A DNA stretch of 64,000 nt, taken from assembly GCF_037176765.1 (NCBI RefSeq), contig NC_090024.1, positions 72,730,861 to 72,794,860 on the forward strand, given 5' to 3'. This stretch comes from Anolis sagrei (lineage: Eukaryota > Chordata > Lepidosauria > Squamata > Anolidae). How positions within the stretch are numbered: position 1 is the stretch's first letter; every line of letters begins with the position of its first letter. The position numbers were made by a program, and so were the translations under genes. Positions 1 to 11,580 of the stretch are shown one piece after another. The notes under the pieces are model-generated. The model was not told the DNA's origin, did not search any database, and worked only from the letters and a program-made list of their open reading frames with translations.

Positions 1-878
1 ATGTTCTGCAAATATGAAAAAGAAAGAATATTGCAAAGTGATTAATGGTTGTAATTTCTCAAAACAATCTCTACCTGTTGCAGCCTTAATCTGAAAGAAA
101 CAAAATTGTGGGAAGTTTTTATAAAAATGCAAATGGGATGTGATTGCATGAACAATGTGTTGATTCAACAAAAAGTTGTTAATTCTCTTTCGTATAAGAT
201 CAGTTTTGTACATGAATTAGTTGCCAAGGGCAATAATAAATTTTGAACTGTAAAGAGAGAAAGCAATTGGATGCATTTGGAGATCAAACAAAAACTGTAG
301 CATGTGTTTCCGTGCATGGCTATAAGTTAGCATCATGGGGAACCTAAATTGCATATGCAACAGAGCTGGCATACAAGAACAGTAACTAAATTGATTGGTA
401 CAATATTCTACTATAGAAACTAAACTCCATCATTCCTAGGCCCAATTACTGAAGAAAGTCCTGCTTCTATCCCAACTCCCACTGCCCTGGCCTCGGAGGA
501 AGAGAAGAGCAGCCAGCATTTGCTGGACTTAACCTGTTTATCATTCCCTTTTCCCTTTGTACCATGCATGATGGGGACAGGGAATTGTCAAAATAACATT
601 GGTGGAATTATATAGTATAATATAAGAAAAAACAAACACTTTCATAATATATCATTGCGGCTGTTTTGATATCACTTCAACTGCTTCATATATCTACTTT
701 CTAGCATTGTGTAGATAGCAAAATGTGCTTCTAACATCAATGGTCTCATTTTGACAAATAGGAGAGCTGGACCAGAGTCAGACACACCCACAGATACTAA
801 ATCAAGAAGGGTTTTGTGATGTTCTGTACATACGTTGCATGCATATTAGACAAAATAAAGCAAAATATTATTAATCAG
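1..878. other. Intergenic, no gene seen
   Basis: AT-rich sequence without a convincing coding frame, RNA gene or repeat that I recognise. Confidence 0.5.
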
Positions 879-922
879 AGAGCCAGCCTGGTGTAGTGGC
901 CTGAATGTTGGTATACAAATTA
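879..922 (+). repeat. tRNA-type SINE, 5' part, split by L1
   Basis: The stretch reads like the head of the lizard SINE that begins GAGCCAGCCTGGTGTAGTGG. It stops at the target site of the L1 at 923-7675 and resumes at 7676, so the L1 jumped into this SINE. The last 16 bases (907-922) are the L1 target site duplication. Confidence 0.6.
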
Positions 923-1354
923 TTATTTTTTAAATAGTTTTTTATTGCAGTTTTCTTAAATATACAGACAGTAAAATTTGGGGGGGGGGGAGAGAGATTA
1001 TAAAGTGGGGGATAGAGATTTAGAGAGGAAAATATGGAGAAGTGATTGGGGGGGAGGGGGGGAGTGCGTGAAAGTGAGGAAAAGGGACTATGTGGGGGAG
1101 ATAGAGGTTAAAAGAAAAGATTCAAGATATTCATTCTTCATTTCATGTGACTTCCAGGATTCTTTGATGGAGGTCTTATCCTTTTCTTTCGTTTCTTCTT
1201 CTCTCTTCTCTCTGTTCCAGTACCTCATATCGACTGCTACATGTTTTATGTCCCTTTCCTTCTCCAGCCCTTTCTTCTTGTTCTTTTTTTTCCCCTTCTT
1301 TCTTAGTTTTCTGTTCTATGTTTATGTACTTTCTCTTTAATTTTATTCTTAGAT

Positions 1355-4300
1355 TTAATTGCTTAGTTTTAGGTATTCCTTAAGTTTTGTCCAGTCGGTT
1401 TCCGTTTCCATTATTCCTTTGTTTCTTTGAATAATGAAGCTCAGGCTATCCATATTCCTGACTTCCATCATTTTCCTTTTCCAGTCATCTATCTTTGGTA
1501 TTTCCTTCTTCCTCCAAAGTTTTGCGAAGCATATCCTTGCCGCTGTTGTTGCCAAAAAAAGTAATTTATCGGTATTTTTGTCTATCTTTAGATTTGTAGT
1601 TATGCCTAATAAAAATATTTCCGGTTTTAGGGGAATATTAATTTTCAACACTTTCTGTAAAGTTTCTTGTACTTCCAGTATTCTCTTGTTTTTTTACACT
1701 GCCACCACATGTGGTACATCGTACCTTCTACTAATCCACACTTCCAGCATTTTAAGTTCGCCTTTTTATAGTACTTATTTATTTTAGCAGGGGTCATATA
1801 CCATCTAAAGAAGACTTTCAGCCAGTTCTCTCTCATATCGTATGCTTTTAAGTATTTCAACTTTTTCTTTCAAATCAATTCCCATTCTTCTGTTCCTATT
1901 GTTCTTCCCACATTCCTGGCCCATTTCACCATACACTCTTTTATCTCTTCTTCCTCGGTACTCCATCTAAGTAATTCTTTATATATTTTAGATATTTTTT
2001 GCTTCTTTGATTCCCATATTCTGTCCCATCTGTTCCCTTTTTTTTCGAATCCTTTTTTTTTATCCTTTCCAAAAAAATCCTGTATCTGTCTGTATTGGAG
2101 CCAGGTCATATTTGGGTAACTTAACTTTATTTCTGTTAGTGGTTTTAGGCATATTTCATTTTTTTCTTCCCTAATTAATTCATTGTAATTCGGCCAATTA
2201 ATCCAACCTAATTCCTTTCTCTGACACGATTCTAGTGGGGAGATCCAGATCGGTGTTTTGTTGTACATCCGGTTTTTATATTTATTCCAAGTTCTAATAA
2301 TTGCCGCCCTTATGTAGTGGTTACCAATTTTTTTTCTATTTTTAATTTCTCATATCCAATATACGCGTGCCAACCTCTACGGAGATCGAAACTTTCTAGA
2401 TTTAAGATTTTTTCCTTTTTTAGTCCTATCCAATCTGCCGCCCAGGCTAACGCACAGGCTTCCGAGTATAGCCCCAAATCTGGGAGAGCCAATCCTCCTC
2501 TTTCTTTCTCATCCGTTAAATTTTTGTAGTTTATTCTAGGTTTTTTGTTGAACCAAATGAATTTCTTGATATCCTTGTTCCATTCTTTTATATTTTTTTG
2601 GTTCCTAATTATGGGTAAATTTTGAAAGAGAAACAGCATTCTTGGAAGTACATTCATCTTAATGCAAGAGATTCTCCCTAGGAGTGATATTTTGAGACGT
2701 GTCCATTTCTCTAGGTTTTTCTTTATTTCTCTCCAGGTTCTTATATAATTATTTTGTAGGAGCTGCGATTTTTTGGCCGTAATAATAATTCCTAAATATT
2801 TGAGCTTCAGGACAATTTTTATCTTATTATTTTCTTTGAGTTGTTCTAATTTTTTCTTAAGTATGTTTTTTGTTATTGCTTCTGTTTTTTCAAAATTTAG
2901 TTTAAAGCCAGCTACTTTCCCATATTCTTCAATTGACTCCATCCACCTAGTTAAATTTTTGTTTGGATCTTCAATTATGCAGATTAAATCATCCGCGAAC
3001 GCCCTACATTTGTAAGAGTATCCATTTATTCTTGCTCCCTTCAGATCTTCATTGTCTCTTATGCTATTTAATAATACTTCTAGTGTTAATATAAATATTA
3101 AGGGAGATAACGGACAGCCTTGTCTCGTTCCTTTCCTTATTTCAATTTCCTTGCTCTCCTGTCCGTTTATTATTATTTTGGCATATTGTGTTTTGTAAAT
3201 TGCTTCAATTGAGTTTATTAGATAAAATCCTAAATCCATTTCCCTGAAGAGTAATTTTAAAAAGTTCCAATTTATTTTATCAAACGCTTTTTCAGCGTCG
3301 ATTGCCAGAAACATCACTTCTTTTTGTATGTTTTTTTCATAATATTCGATAAGGTCTACTATTGTTCTAACATTTTCGCTTTGATTTCTGCCCGGAAGAA
3401 AACCTGTTTGTTCGTCTTTGATCCAATTTACAAGAAATTTTTTAAATCTATTGGCTAGTATACTACTAAACAGCTTGTAGTCTAGGTTTAGCAGTGATAT
3501 CGGTCTGTAATTTTCTAATTTCTCGGGATCTTTATTTTCCTTCGGTATCACACATATATATGCTTGTTTCCACGTGGGAGGTATCTCTTTAGTTTCTCTG
3601 ATTTCGTTCATTACTTTTTTTAGATAAGGTGTTATTTCTTTTTGTAATTTCTTATAATATATTGCTGTGTACCCATCTGGGCCCGGTGCCTTATTTGTTC
3701 TCAGGTTTTTTATTGCTGTCTGTATTTCCATCTCTGATATCTCCCTGTTTAGAGCCTCTCTTTCTCTTTCTGAGATTTTTTGTATTTTCCTCTTTGTTAA
3801 ATAGTTCATGATCTTTTCATTCTTTATTTGTTCATCTTGATATAATACCTTGTAGAATTTCTCAAATTGTTTTCTCACTTCTCCTTCTTCTATTACTGTC
3901 TTCTCCTTCGTTCTTATTTTTGTTATAATTCTCAATTCTCTCTTCTTTCTTAGTTTTCTTGCTAGCCAAATCCCCGGCTTGTTTGCGTTTTGAAAATAAT
4001 CGGCCTTTATGTAATTCAGGTTTTTGGCTCTCTCTTCCAGTTCCAGGAACTCTCTCTCTTTCTTTAGTTTTACTATATTTTCTATAGCCATGGGTTTTCT
4101 TTTAGCTTCTTTTCTTCCGCTTCTATTTTAACTGTTATCTCTCTCTGTTTCCTTAATTTTTCCTTTTTTTCCTCGCTTTTTGTTGTATAAAATATCCACG
4201 CATTACTGCTTTTCCTGCTTCCCATAAGGTGAATATTTTTGTTTCATCCGTATCATTTCTCTCAAAGTATTCCATCAGTTTGTCTTTGCACCTCTTGATA

Positions 4301-5094
4301 TCTTCTTCCTTCAATAATAGATTTTCGTCTAATTTCCATCTCCACTCTTTTCTTCCTACTCTAATTTCCATCTCTAATGGGCAGTGATCTGAGTCTGCCC
4401 TTGCCAAAATCCTTATGTTTTTCACCTGGGTTAAAAGAGAAGCGGAGGCCCAAATCATATCTATTCTCGACCAGGACTTGTGTCTGGCCGAGAAATAGGT
4501 ATAATCTCTTTCATTCTCATTATTATGTCTCCAAACATCTTTCATCTTCAGTCCTTCTAGTAGGCTTAGTAGCGTCTTTGGGATGATTCCTGATATTTTC
4601 TTTTCTTTTCCAGTTTGTTTTGAGTCTTGAGTTCTGTCTGTTTTGTCTCTTTTCCCATCTACTATACAGTTAAAGTCTCCCAGGATTATTATTTTGTCAA
4701 AATCCTGTTTTATTATATTAGCTTCCAATTCTTTCAAAAACTTTGATTTTGCCTCATTTGGCATATACACATTACAGACCAATATTTTAGTGTTTTGCCA
4801 TGTAATTAATACTCCCAACATTCTACCTTCCTGGTCCTTGAAGGCCAGCTCTGAAATTATATCTTTTTTTATGTATGTTACTACTCCCCTCTTTTTCACA
4901 GAGGCCGAGGCATAATATGCTTTGCCTAATTTTTGGTTTTCCAAATATGCTATATGTTTATGGGCAATGTGTGTTTCCTGTAAAGCAATTATCTGGCAAT
5001 TTTTTTTTCTTAAATTGTCAAAAACTTTATTTCTTTTATTTCCCAAATTCAGTCCATTAATATTATTACAGTAAATCTTTAAACTAGTATTCAT
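1355..5094 (-). pseudogene. L1 ORF2 (endonuclease-reverse transcriptase), broken
   Basis: ORF2 of the minus-strand L1. The first frame (5094-4153) is a whole APE-type endonuclease with NNINGLN near the N-terminus, ALQETH, GDFN and SDHCP. The next frame (4091-2310) is the reverse transcriptase with the FADD catalytic box (AFADDLICI) and the GTRQGCPLSP motif. Three further short frames (2268-1870, 1860-1645, 1651-1355) carry the C-terminal region, including the zinc-knuckle-like CWKCG...H...C segment. The break at about 4153 falls in an A-rich run, a likely slippage site. About four frame breaks in all. ORF2 starts one base after the ORF1 stop (TGA-G-ATG), the usual tight L1 arrangement. Confidence 0.88.
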
Positions 5095-5095
5095 C

Positions 5096-6342
5096 TCAGC
5101 AGCTACTTTCTTGTTGTACTTCTAGTTCTCCTTCTTGTTGTTGTTCTGGCTTCTCTTCTTCCTCTTCTTCTCTCTTTTCTAAGCCCCCCCCCTCTTCTTC
5201 TCTCTTTTCCGTGTTTCCAGGATCGTCCTCTAGCATAGGTTCCAGTCTTGAGTTTGTCCCTGTTGTCTCTGTCAAGTTTAATCTATAATTTCTTGGGTCC
5301 AGATCTTCCTTTTGTGGCGATATTGTGCGTGGTCTTTTAGTCTGTTTCCCTTCCTGTTGTCTTTCTTCAGTTCTTCTTTCTCTCTCTTCCACTATACTCT
5401 CGTAGAATTGTCTAGCCTTCTCCACAGTCTTGATCCAGTATCTCTGTCCTTTATAGGTTGTCATCAAGCCTTCTTCTTTCTCCCAGCGGTATCTCATATT
5501 TTGTCTTTTCAACTCCTCTGTAAGGAAGTTATACTTCCTTCTATTACTAATTACCGAGCCTGGGAATTCTTTTAAAATAACAACTCTTCTATCCTTGTAG
5601 CAAATTACTTCAGAATTTCATCCCTCGTAATTTTCCTCGTGAGCTGTACTATTGTATCCCGATCCGTCTTATTTCTTCTTGCAAAGTTTGTGTTCACTCT
5701 GAATACTCTGTCCATCTGGTCCTCTATATATTCTTCTGTACATTGCAGCAGTTCTGCTAGGATCTCTGTGACTTTTTCTCTTATGTCTTCTTCTTTCTCT
5801 TCTCTAATACTTCTTAGTCTCAGCTGGTATTCAGTCTCTTTCCTTTCCAAGGCTTCCTGTCTGGTCGTCAGTTTTTGGTTCAGCATTTCCAGTGTTTTCA
5901 CTTTTGAGTGGGTTAGATTCTGCCTTTCTTCTTTCTCCTTATTTTTTGTTTGTAGTTGCTTTATCTCTTCTTTCATTACATCTGCATCTCTCTTCAATGT
6001 GCCTAATTCTTCTTTGATCTCTTTTTTCAGCTCTGCCATTTGTTCTTGGGCCACTTTTTGATACGCGTCTTGTTTCTCGTTCATCTCCGTTAATTCTTTT
6101 CCGATCGCTTTGATTTCTTTTAAGAGTTCTTTTAGTCTCAGGTCCTCTCCTAATGATAGTCTTCTTCCTAGATTACTGATGTTACTCATGCTGGAAGTGG
6201 TTGTAATTGTTGTTGTAGTCTCCTTAGTTTCTTTCTCCTTGTCTTTGGTTGCCTCTTTGCCTTCCTTCAGGTCTTTTCCCGTCTTTGGTGTTTGCGGCAT
6301 TCCCTCCTTGCCATTCTTCATCTTTGATGTTGTTGATGCCAT
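5096..6342 (-). pseudogene. L1 ORF1 (RNA-binding chaperone), one frameshift
   Basis: ORF1 of the minus-strand L1. I prefer the internal Met (MASTTSKMK, at 6342) to the first ATG at 6390, because the other L1 in the window starts the same way (MATMATLQK). The order is a Thr- and Lys-rich head, a long charged coiled coil, an RRM-like part (DRVFRVNTNF, DTIVQLTRK) and a C-terminal domain (YRWEKEEGL). The first frame stops at 5605 in DEILK; the sequence homologous to the second L1 carries on in another frame to 5096, so there is one frameshift near 5604. The acidic tail holds a KRPRTISP motif. Confidence 0.85.
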
Positions 6343-7675
6343 TTGGATGTATGTTTCTTTCTGCAAATGATTTGTATATAATTTACACAATATTTTATAC
6401 CACAGTCTTTCTTTCTAGCTTTCTCAGTCTTCCCCCTCTCCTGTGTTTATCTCTATAATTGTTTTTTATTATTTTATTTTATTTTATTGTTTATTTATTT
6501 ATTTTTATTTTATTTTCTTATTTTTTTATTTTTTATTTATTTATTTATTATTATTTGTTGGCTTTGTTGGCTTTTGTTGCGTCTTTATTCGTTTACCTTT
6601 CAACTCGTAACCTCTCTATTCGTTCGTCTCTTGTCTTTGCCTTCTGTTCGTCTCGCTGCCCGTCCTCTTTTTCCTTATTTTCTGCTCCTCACTTTCGTAC
6701 TTCGCCGCTTTCCATTTCCCTTCCTTGACCTCTGTCCTCTCCTTAAGCTACTCTCTTCCGCCCTTTCTTCTGTCCTTCTTCTGCCCTCACTTGTGTTACC
6801 TTTATTGCCTTCCCCTTTTGTATGTCCTGTCTCCTGCTTCCTGCTTCCTGCTTTTTCTCTCGTTTCTCTCGATTCTTCTCGCGGTTCCTCGACCTCTCGT
6901 TTCCTCTCGCGATTCCGTCTCCTTCCGTTCTCGTCCCTCTGGTCTCCACGTGGTCTCCTTCGCGTACTTTCCTCTCTCGTCTCGTCCTTCCTCTCGCGGG
7001 ACTCGCGGGGCTCGCCAGGCTTCTTCCTTATCTCCTTATCAGTTCCGTAGACAAAACAGTCTTCCCAAGGTCAGTCAGTTTTTGCGTCTAATTATTTAAT
7101 TATTTTGCTTTATCTTAGCTTTAATTGCTTTTCCTTCCTTGCTTTCCTTTGATTTAAAATTATGTTCAACGACCCTCTACCCTCTTATTCTCCCTTCTTT
7201 CCTTTCCTTCCTTTCGAAGGGAGTTCCGAGGGGGGGGGGTTCTCCTTTCTCCAGTCTCTTTTCTTTCCCTCTATTTGTCGCACTCTATCGCTCCTTCCTT
7301 CCTTCCTTTTCTTGTGGAAGGGGGTTCCCCACCTCCCTCTCCGAATCTTTTTCTTTTTCCGTACTCACTTTTCGGTTCTGTTCTTGCTTCTTTCCATTAA
7401 AATGCGCGTGGTAGAGGATAGGTCGGGCTCAATGCCCTCTCGCCCAGCCGCGACCCGCCGTACCTCGGGCGCCTTGCCGGGTCTTTTGGGTGATCCCCTC
7501 TTGAGGAAGGGACCCCCCTTTAGACCATCAGCGGCATCCCCGGTTCCGCTGTTCCCCTCGTATCAATCCACGCCGGGAAAGGGAGCTGTCACTCTACCCG
7601 GTCGTTTGGCTAGGGCTGACACACGCCGGAGCTCTAGTGTGCCTGTCTCCTCTCCATCTTCGCGCACCGGAAGTC
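6343..7675 (-). promoter_or_regulatory. L1 5' UTR / internal promoter region
   Basis: The stretch between the ORF1 start and the 5' end of the minus-strand L1. It is purine-rich on the element's strand, with GC-rich sequence at its 5' end (about 7380-7675), as expected for an L1 5' UTR carrying an internal promoter. The long plus-strand frames here are T/C-rich artefacts. No specific promoter motif can be named with confidence. Confidence 0.55.
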
Positions 7676-7848
7676 GTTGGTATACAAATTACATGGAAGC
7701 CCAATGACTGCCCTTGGGTGAACCACATTCTCTGAGCCTCAGAGGAAGGGAATGGCAAACTATCTCTGAAAAATCATGCCATTAAACCTCTGTGATAGGT
7801 TCATCATAGGATCATGGTAAGTCAGAAATGTACTGAAGCCTCACAGCA
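7676..7848 (+). repeat. tRNA-type SINE, 3' part, split by L1
   Basis: Continues the SINE begun at 879. It shows the diagnostic run of GAGCCTCAGAGGAAGG followed by AATGGCAAAC, then a TAGGTTCATCATAGG-like segment and a GTAAGTCAGAAATG-like 3' part. It starts with the second copy of the L1 target duplication. Confidence 0.65.
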
Positions 7849-9116
7849 ATTGTTAAGTAATGCCCATACATAAAAAAGAGATTAAGTGGTATTTTGACAG
7901 AAGGTGAGAGCATCAAATGTAGGAGATGGCAGGTAACTGGCTGAGTATTTGGGATTTTTTAAAAGGCTATTCATGCCAGGAGATAGCAATTAGTTGGATA
8001 CATAGAGATTATTTAGAGCTGTCAGAAGAAGTCGGGGATCAATTGATTAGAGGAGAGAATAGAATCTGTTTGAGGAAGATTAATTCGAGATCTTATCACA
8101 TTAGGATATACTCCATTTCTGAGACTCTGAACATGATTCCTAATGCTTCCTATCACATGACGTTTGCCTCATTCTATCAGTAACCCATTGGAATCCGTCT
8201 GCAAAATGTTGCACAAATGGAGTAATTGCACATAGGATTCTAATCATGTTTTCTGATTTATTACAATATTATATGTTGCTGCAATGCTGTTTTTATGCGG
8301 GACTGGAAAATCTTCATGCATTCAGTCAGCTAAATACAAGCTATATAACTGTGCAATATTAGAAGAAGAAAAAGGTGATGTAGAGAGGCGTTCGAGTAGA
8401 TTGGGAGAAGCTATTCATTCATGATGTGATGAATATGAGAGCAATATTTTATAAATGTAAAAATTGGATGTGATGGGGTTAGTATGCATCCCTTCTGAAT
8501 ACAGTATGCATTAAGTCCTTAAAAATATGGGATGCATACTAATATAAACAGGTATCTCAATGTGATAAGCACATAAAATAAAAGATTAAGCACATAAGAA
8601 TAAAAATAAACTAAGATAAAATAGCATAATGTATCCATTTGTATTTCAGTCAGTAATTGTGAACAGTTTCACTATGCTCTTCTGTTAAATAAAGTATTTT
8701 GTTTATACACACACAGAGACCATTTGGGGTTGCTAGCCGAGATGGCTATTGATCAAGCCAAGCACATTGATTGGTGTCTGTGTTGGCAGCCCTTTAGGTA
8801 ACCAACAGAGCATTACCACATGGGGTGACAATGGTATGGCAAACTGAGGTCCTCACAGGGATCAGAAAAATCTCTAGGACAAGAAGATTTCTCAGGTGAA
8901 ATATGTGGCTACAGAAAAAAAAATTCTCAATCATACAAGGAGAAAAATATGAAAAACAGATTCAGTACAACTCTCATATCCATAGTTTCACTAACTAGTC
9001 TGAAAAACATGTTTCTAGGTCCTCCAGTGTATTTCTACAGTATGCTTCCACCAGAAGTTGACCAGAGAGTAGTGAGGGTAGAGATCAGAGCACAGTGTAG
9101 CTAGAAATGCTAAATA
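7849..9116. other. Intergenic, one short hairpin
   Basis: No gene seen. The one clear structure is a 14-bp perfect inverted repeat, TTAGTATGCATCCC, at 8479-8492 and 8529-8542 around a 36-base loop; it may be a tiny DNA-element remnant. Confidence 0.45.
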
Positions 9117-9245
9117 AACTGTTGTTATATTTGTTTATATTTGTATTATCTTGTGGCATCAAATTGTTGCTGGTGTAAGCTGCCCTGGGGGGTTGAGAAG
9201 GGAGGGTTAGAAATGTGTAAAATAAATAAATAATAAATAAATACT
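9117..9245 (+). mobile_element. L2-type LINE 3' tail
   Basis: A GTAAGCTGCCCTGGGGGG-like segment, a GGGAGGGTTAGAAAT-like segment and an AAATAAATAAAT tail match the 3' end shared by the L2-like LINEs elsewhere in the window. Only the end of the element is present. Confidence 0.6.
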
Positions 9246-10090
9246 ATAAATGCAATTTCATGGTATGCTTCCATTGGAAGTCATTCATTTCAGTAGGTTT
9301 CATTATTATCTGTGGTTTCACATTTCCACTGTAAGTCCAGAAAGATATTCCCCAAAGATATTGGGGTCATATTGTATAGCACATAGTTTCTTTGTACAAT
9401 TTATTTCTTTGTGCACTCCACTGTATTTACAAGCAAATGGTTTGAGTTTTGTTTCCCATAAAGACATGGGCTTGTTGATCATGGCATATGTTATCTCTTT
9501 CCAGATGTTTTCTCTTTAATCTCTTTGAACATAAATCGTTGCTGCTCTTCTCTTTTGACGACAGCCATTTCCTTCCTAGTTTTGTGAATATGCTTTTGTC
9601 AATAAGTAATTTAAAACTGTTAAAATGCTCCTTGATGCATCCGTCTTTATGGGTTCAAGCCTTTGTGAAGCATTAATTGCTTGCAGCGTTTCATCAGAAT
9701 CAACTGCTCTGTCGCTAATTATACTAGAAAACCACTAGAACTAAAAAACAAAATAATTGTAAGACATTAATATGTGAGAACTTGCTCGTGGCTATTTCTG
9801 ATGAGTATAGCAGGGAAAGAACTGTTTTCTTTACCATATTCATAATTGGAATTTGATTATCATATTGAGACTAAAAACACTCATTGACAGTGCAATTAGA
9901 TTTTAAATCTCATTAAAATGAAACAGTCTTGTGCAATCACACTTCACACATTTTTGTGATTTTAGCACAACTCCTTGACTTTTTCAAAGTCTTATCAGTT
10001 TGTGTTTACAACATAGATTTTGTGTAGTAGTGAATGTGAAGTGCTTTCTCCATTCAATATTGTTGGCTCAGTCAAATGTGATTGTGCTAA
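9246..10090. other. Intergenic, no gene seen
   Basis: AT-rich sequence; short frames here have no recognisable domain and no coding signature. Confidence 0.45.
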
Positions 10091-10098
10091 CTATCAAG

Positions 10099-11096
10099 TA
10101 GGACTGTGCACAGATCCGTTTTTCAAAATGGGATCCTGCTGTTTTGGCTCTTTTGGCCAGCCGTAATGGCACGGACACTGCCGCCATATTTTTTTTGGCC
10201 ACAACAGACCAAAAACGACTGCCTTTGGTTTCTTTCGGTTACATGTGGAGTGCAGGTGGAGTGCAGAGAGGGAGGCAGCCGTACACATGGGTTTCCCTGT
10301 GAGGCTGTGAGCCCTGCTGCCTGCCTGAGCCAGTCAGAAGAAAGCCACTCACGTGCTCCGTGTCTCGGCTCAGTGCATTCACTGCTCTTTGGAGCTTGCT
10401 TTTGGACTCAATTCCAAGCTTTTCCTTTTGGAAATTTCATTTATGGGCTGTGAGAGGGCATTGGGGTGTATGTTTGTTGGGGTAGTTTACTGGAGGGAGG
10501 GGATATCCTGATTCCCTTGAGTCCCCACAGGGAGAATTCAATTCCTCCCCAGGTCTTGTTAAAGGATATTAGAGGAAAAGATCCCAGAAAACGTGGTTTC
10601 TTAAGCCTGATGCCTTAACCCAGATCTAGCTGAAGAAGACTAAAAGAAGGGATGCCAGAAACAGTGGTTTCTTAAGCCTCATGCCTCAATCCAGGGCTAA
10701 CTGGAGATTACAGGAAAGGACGCCATAAACAGTGGTTTCATAAGCCTCATGCCTTAACCCAGAGCTAGCTGAAGGAGATTAGAGGAAAGGATGCCAGAGA
10801 CAGTGGTTTCTTAAGTCTGATGCCTTAAACCCAGGTCTTATTGAAGGATATGAAAAGAAACAATCCCAGAAACAAGGGTTTCTTAAGACTGATGCCCTAA
10901 AAATGACAGAAAGGTGAGCTTTGTAAGTTTCCCATTGCCGCCAATTGGCCGGATCTTCCCAGATCTTTCAGCTGCCAAACAGAAAAACAAATTCTCCCCC
11001 AGCCAAATTTGGGAGAGTCCTGAAAAACAGATTGGGGTGACCACAAAAATCTGGACACTAAAAACTGCACGGGTTTAACCCAATTGCACACCCCTA
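10099..11096. mobile_element. Non-autonomous hAT-type element, 998 bp
   Basis: The element is bounded by a perfect 8-bp duplication, CTATCAAG (10091-10098 and 11097-11104), the hAT signature length. The ends are imperfect inverted repeats: TAGGACTGTGCA on the left, and TAGGGGTGTGCA when the right end is read in reverse. It carries no transposase. The middle holds a minisatellite of about 71 bp (10530-10905). Confidence 0.75.
10530..10905 (+). repeat. 71-bp minisatellite, five copies, inside hAT element
   Basis: Five diverged tandem units, each with a GTGGTTTCTTAAGCCTGATG-like core. The core falls near 10593, 10664, 10732, 10803 and 10875, a period of 68-72 bp. It lies wholly inside the hAT-type element at 10099-11096. 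Confidence 0.8.
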
Positions 11097-11177
11097 CTAT
11101 CAAGGAAATATATATTTTGTCACTATTAATAATGAACAAAGGTACCCATCTTTGCTTGGTTTAAATCCCAAGTCCCC

Positions 11178-11308
11178 TGTTGTTGTTGTTGTTGTTGTTG
11201 TTGTTTTTATCATCCTACCTCTCATTATTATAATCATTATTAGTATCATTATTATTATTACCTCTACTGCTGCTGCTGCTATCACCACCACCACCACTAT
11301 TATCATCT
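11178..11308 (+). repeat. Compound trinucleotide microsatellite
   Basis: Runs of GTT, ATT, CTG and ACC units follow one another just upstream of a Sauria-type SINE. Frames across it are artefacts. Confidence 0.8.
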
Positions 11309-11315
11309 TTTTATT

Positions 11316-11569
11316 GGAGCCCCTGGTGGCGCAGTGGGTTAAACCCCTGTGCCGGCAGGACTGAAGATCGACAGGTCGCAGCTTCGAATCCAGGGAGAGA
11401 AGGATGAGTTCCCTCTATCAGCTCCAGCTCCTCATGCGGGGACATGAGAGAAGCCTCCCACAAAGATGATAAAAACATCAAATCATCCGGGCGTCCCCTG
11501 GGCAACGTTCTTGCAGACGGCCAATTCTCTCACAACAGTAGTCACTCCTGACACGACAAAAAAAACCAA
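11316..11569 (+). repeat. Sauria-type SINE (tRNA head, BovB-like tail)
   Basis: A near-complete SINE from GGAGCCCCTGGTGGCGCAG. It has a tRNA-like head with B-box-like GGTCGCAGCTTCGAATCC and a tail ending CACTCCTGACACGAC plus an A-run, which resembles the BovB LINE 3' end. It is flanked by an 11-bp duplication, ATCTTTTTATT, at 11305-11315 and 11570-11580. Confidence 0.85.
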
Positions 11570-11580
11570 ATCTTTTTATT

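Larger units (their letters stand above)
923..7675 (-). mobile_element. Full-length L1 LINE, minus strand
   Basis: A complete non-LTR retrotransposon of the L1 clade, about 6.75 kb. It is flanked by a perfect 16-bp target site duplication, GTTGGTATACAAATTA, at 907-922 and 7676-7691. Reading on the minus strand: a 5' UTR of about 1.3 kb (6343-7675), ORF1 (5096-6342, one frameshift), ORF2 (1355-5094, several frameshifts) and a 3' UTR with an A-rich end near 923. The exact duplication suggests a fairly young insertion, yet ORF2 is cut into about five frames, so this copy cannot move itself. It sits inside a SINE whose halves flank it. Confidence 0.9.

Noticed and set aside
6459-7099. Several overlapping plus-strand frames of 60-190 residues rich in Leu, Phe and Ser
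   Set aside because: They are the reverse strand of the purine-rich L1 5' UTR; composition alone explains them.
10106-10453. A 115-residue plus-strand frame
   Set aside because: Lies in the hAT-type element, has no domain and is not a transposase.
10530-10905. Regular repeats that might recall a CRISPR array
   Set aside because: The units abut with no unique spacers, diverge from each other and lie in a vertebrate DNA transposon.
11100-11364. Frames on both strands of poly-Ile, poly-Thr or poly-Val
   Set aside because: Translations of trinucleotide microsatellites.
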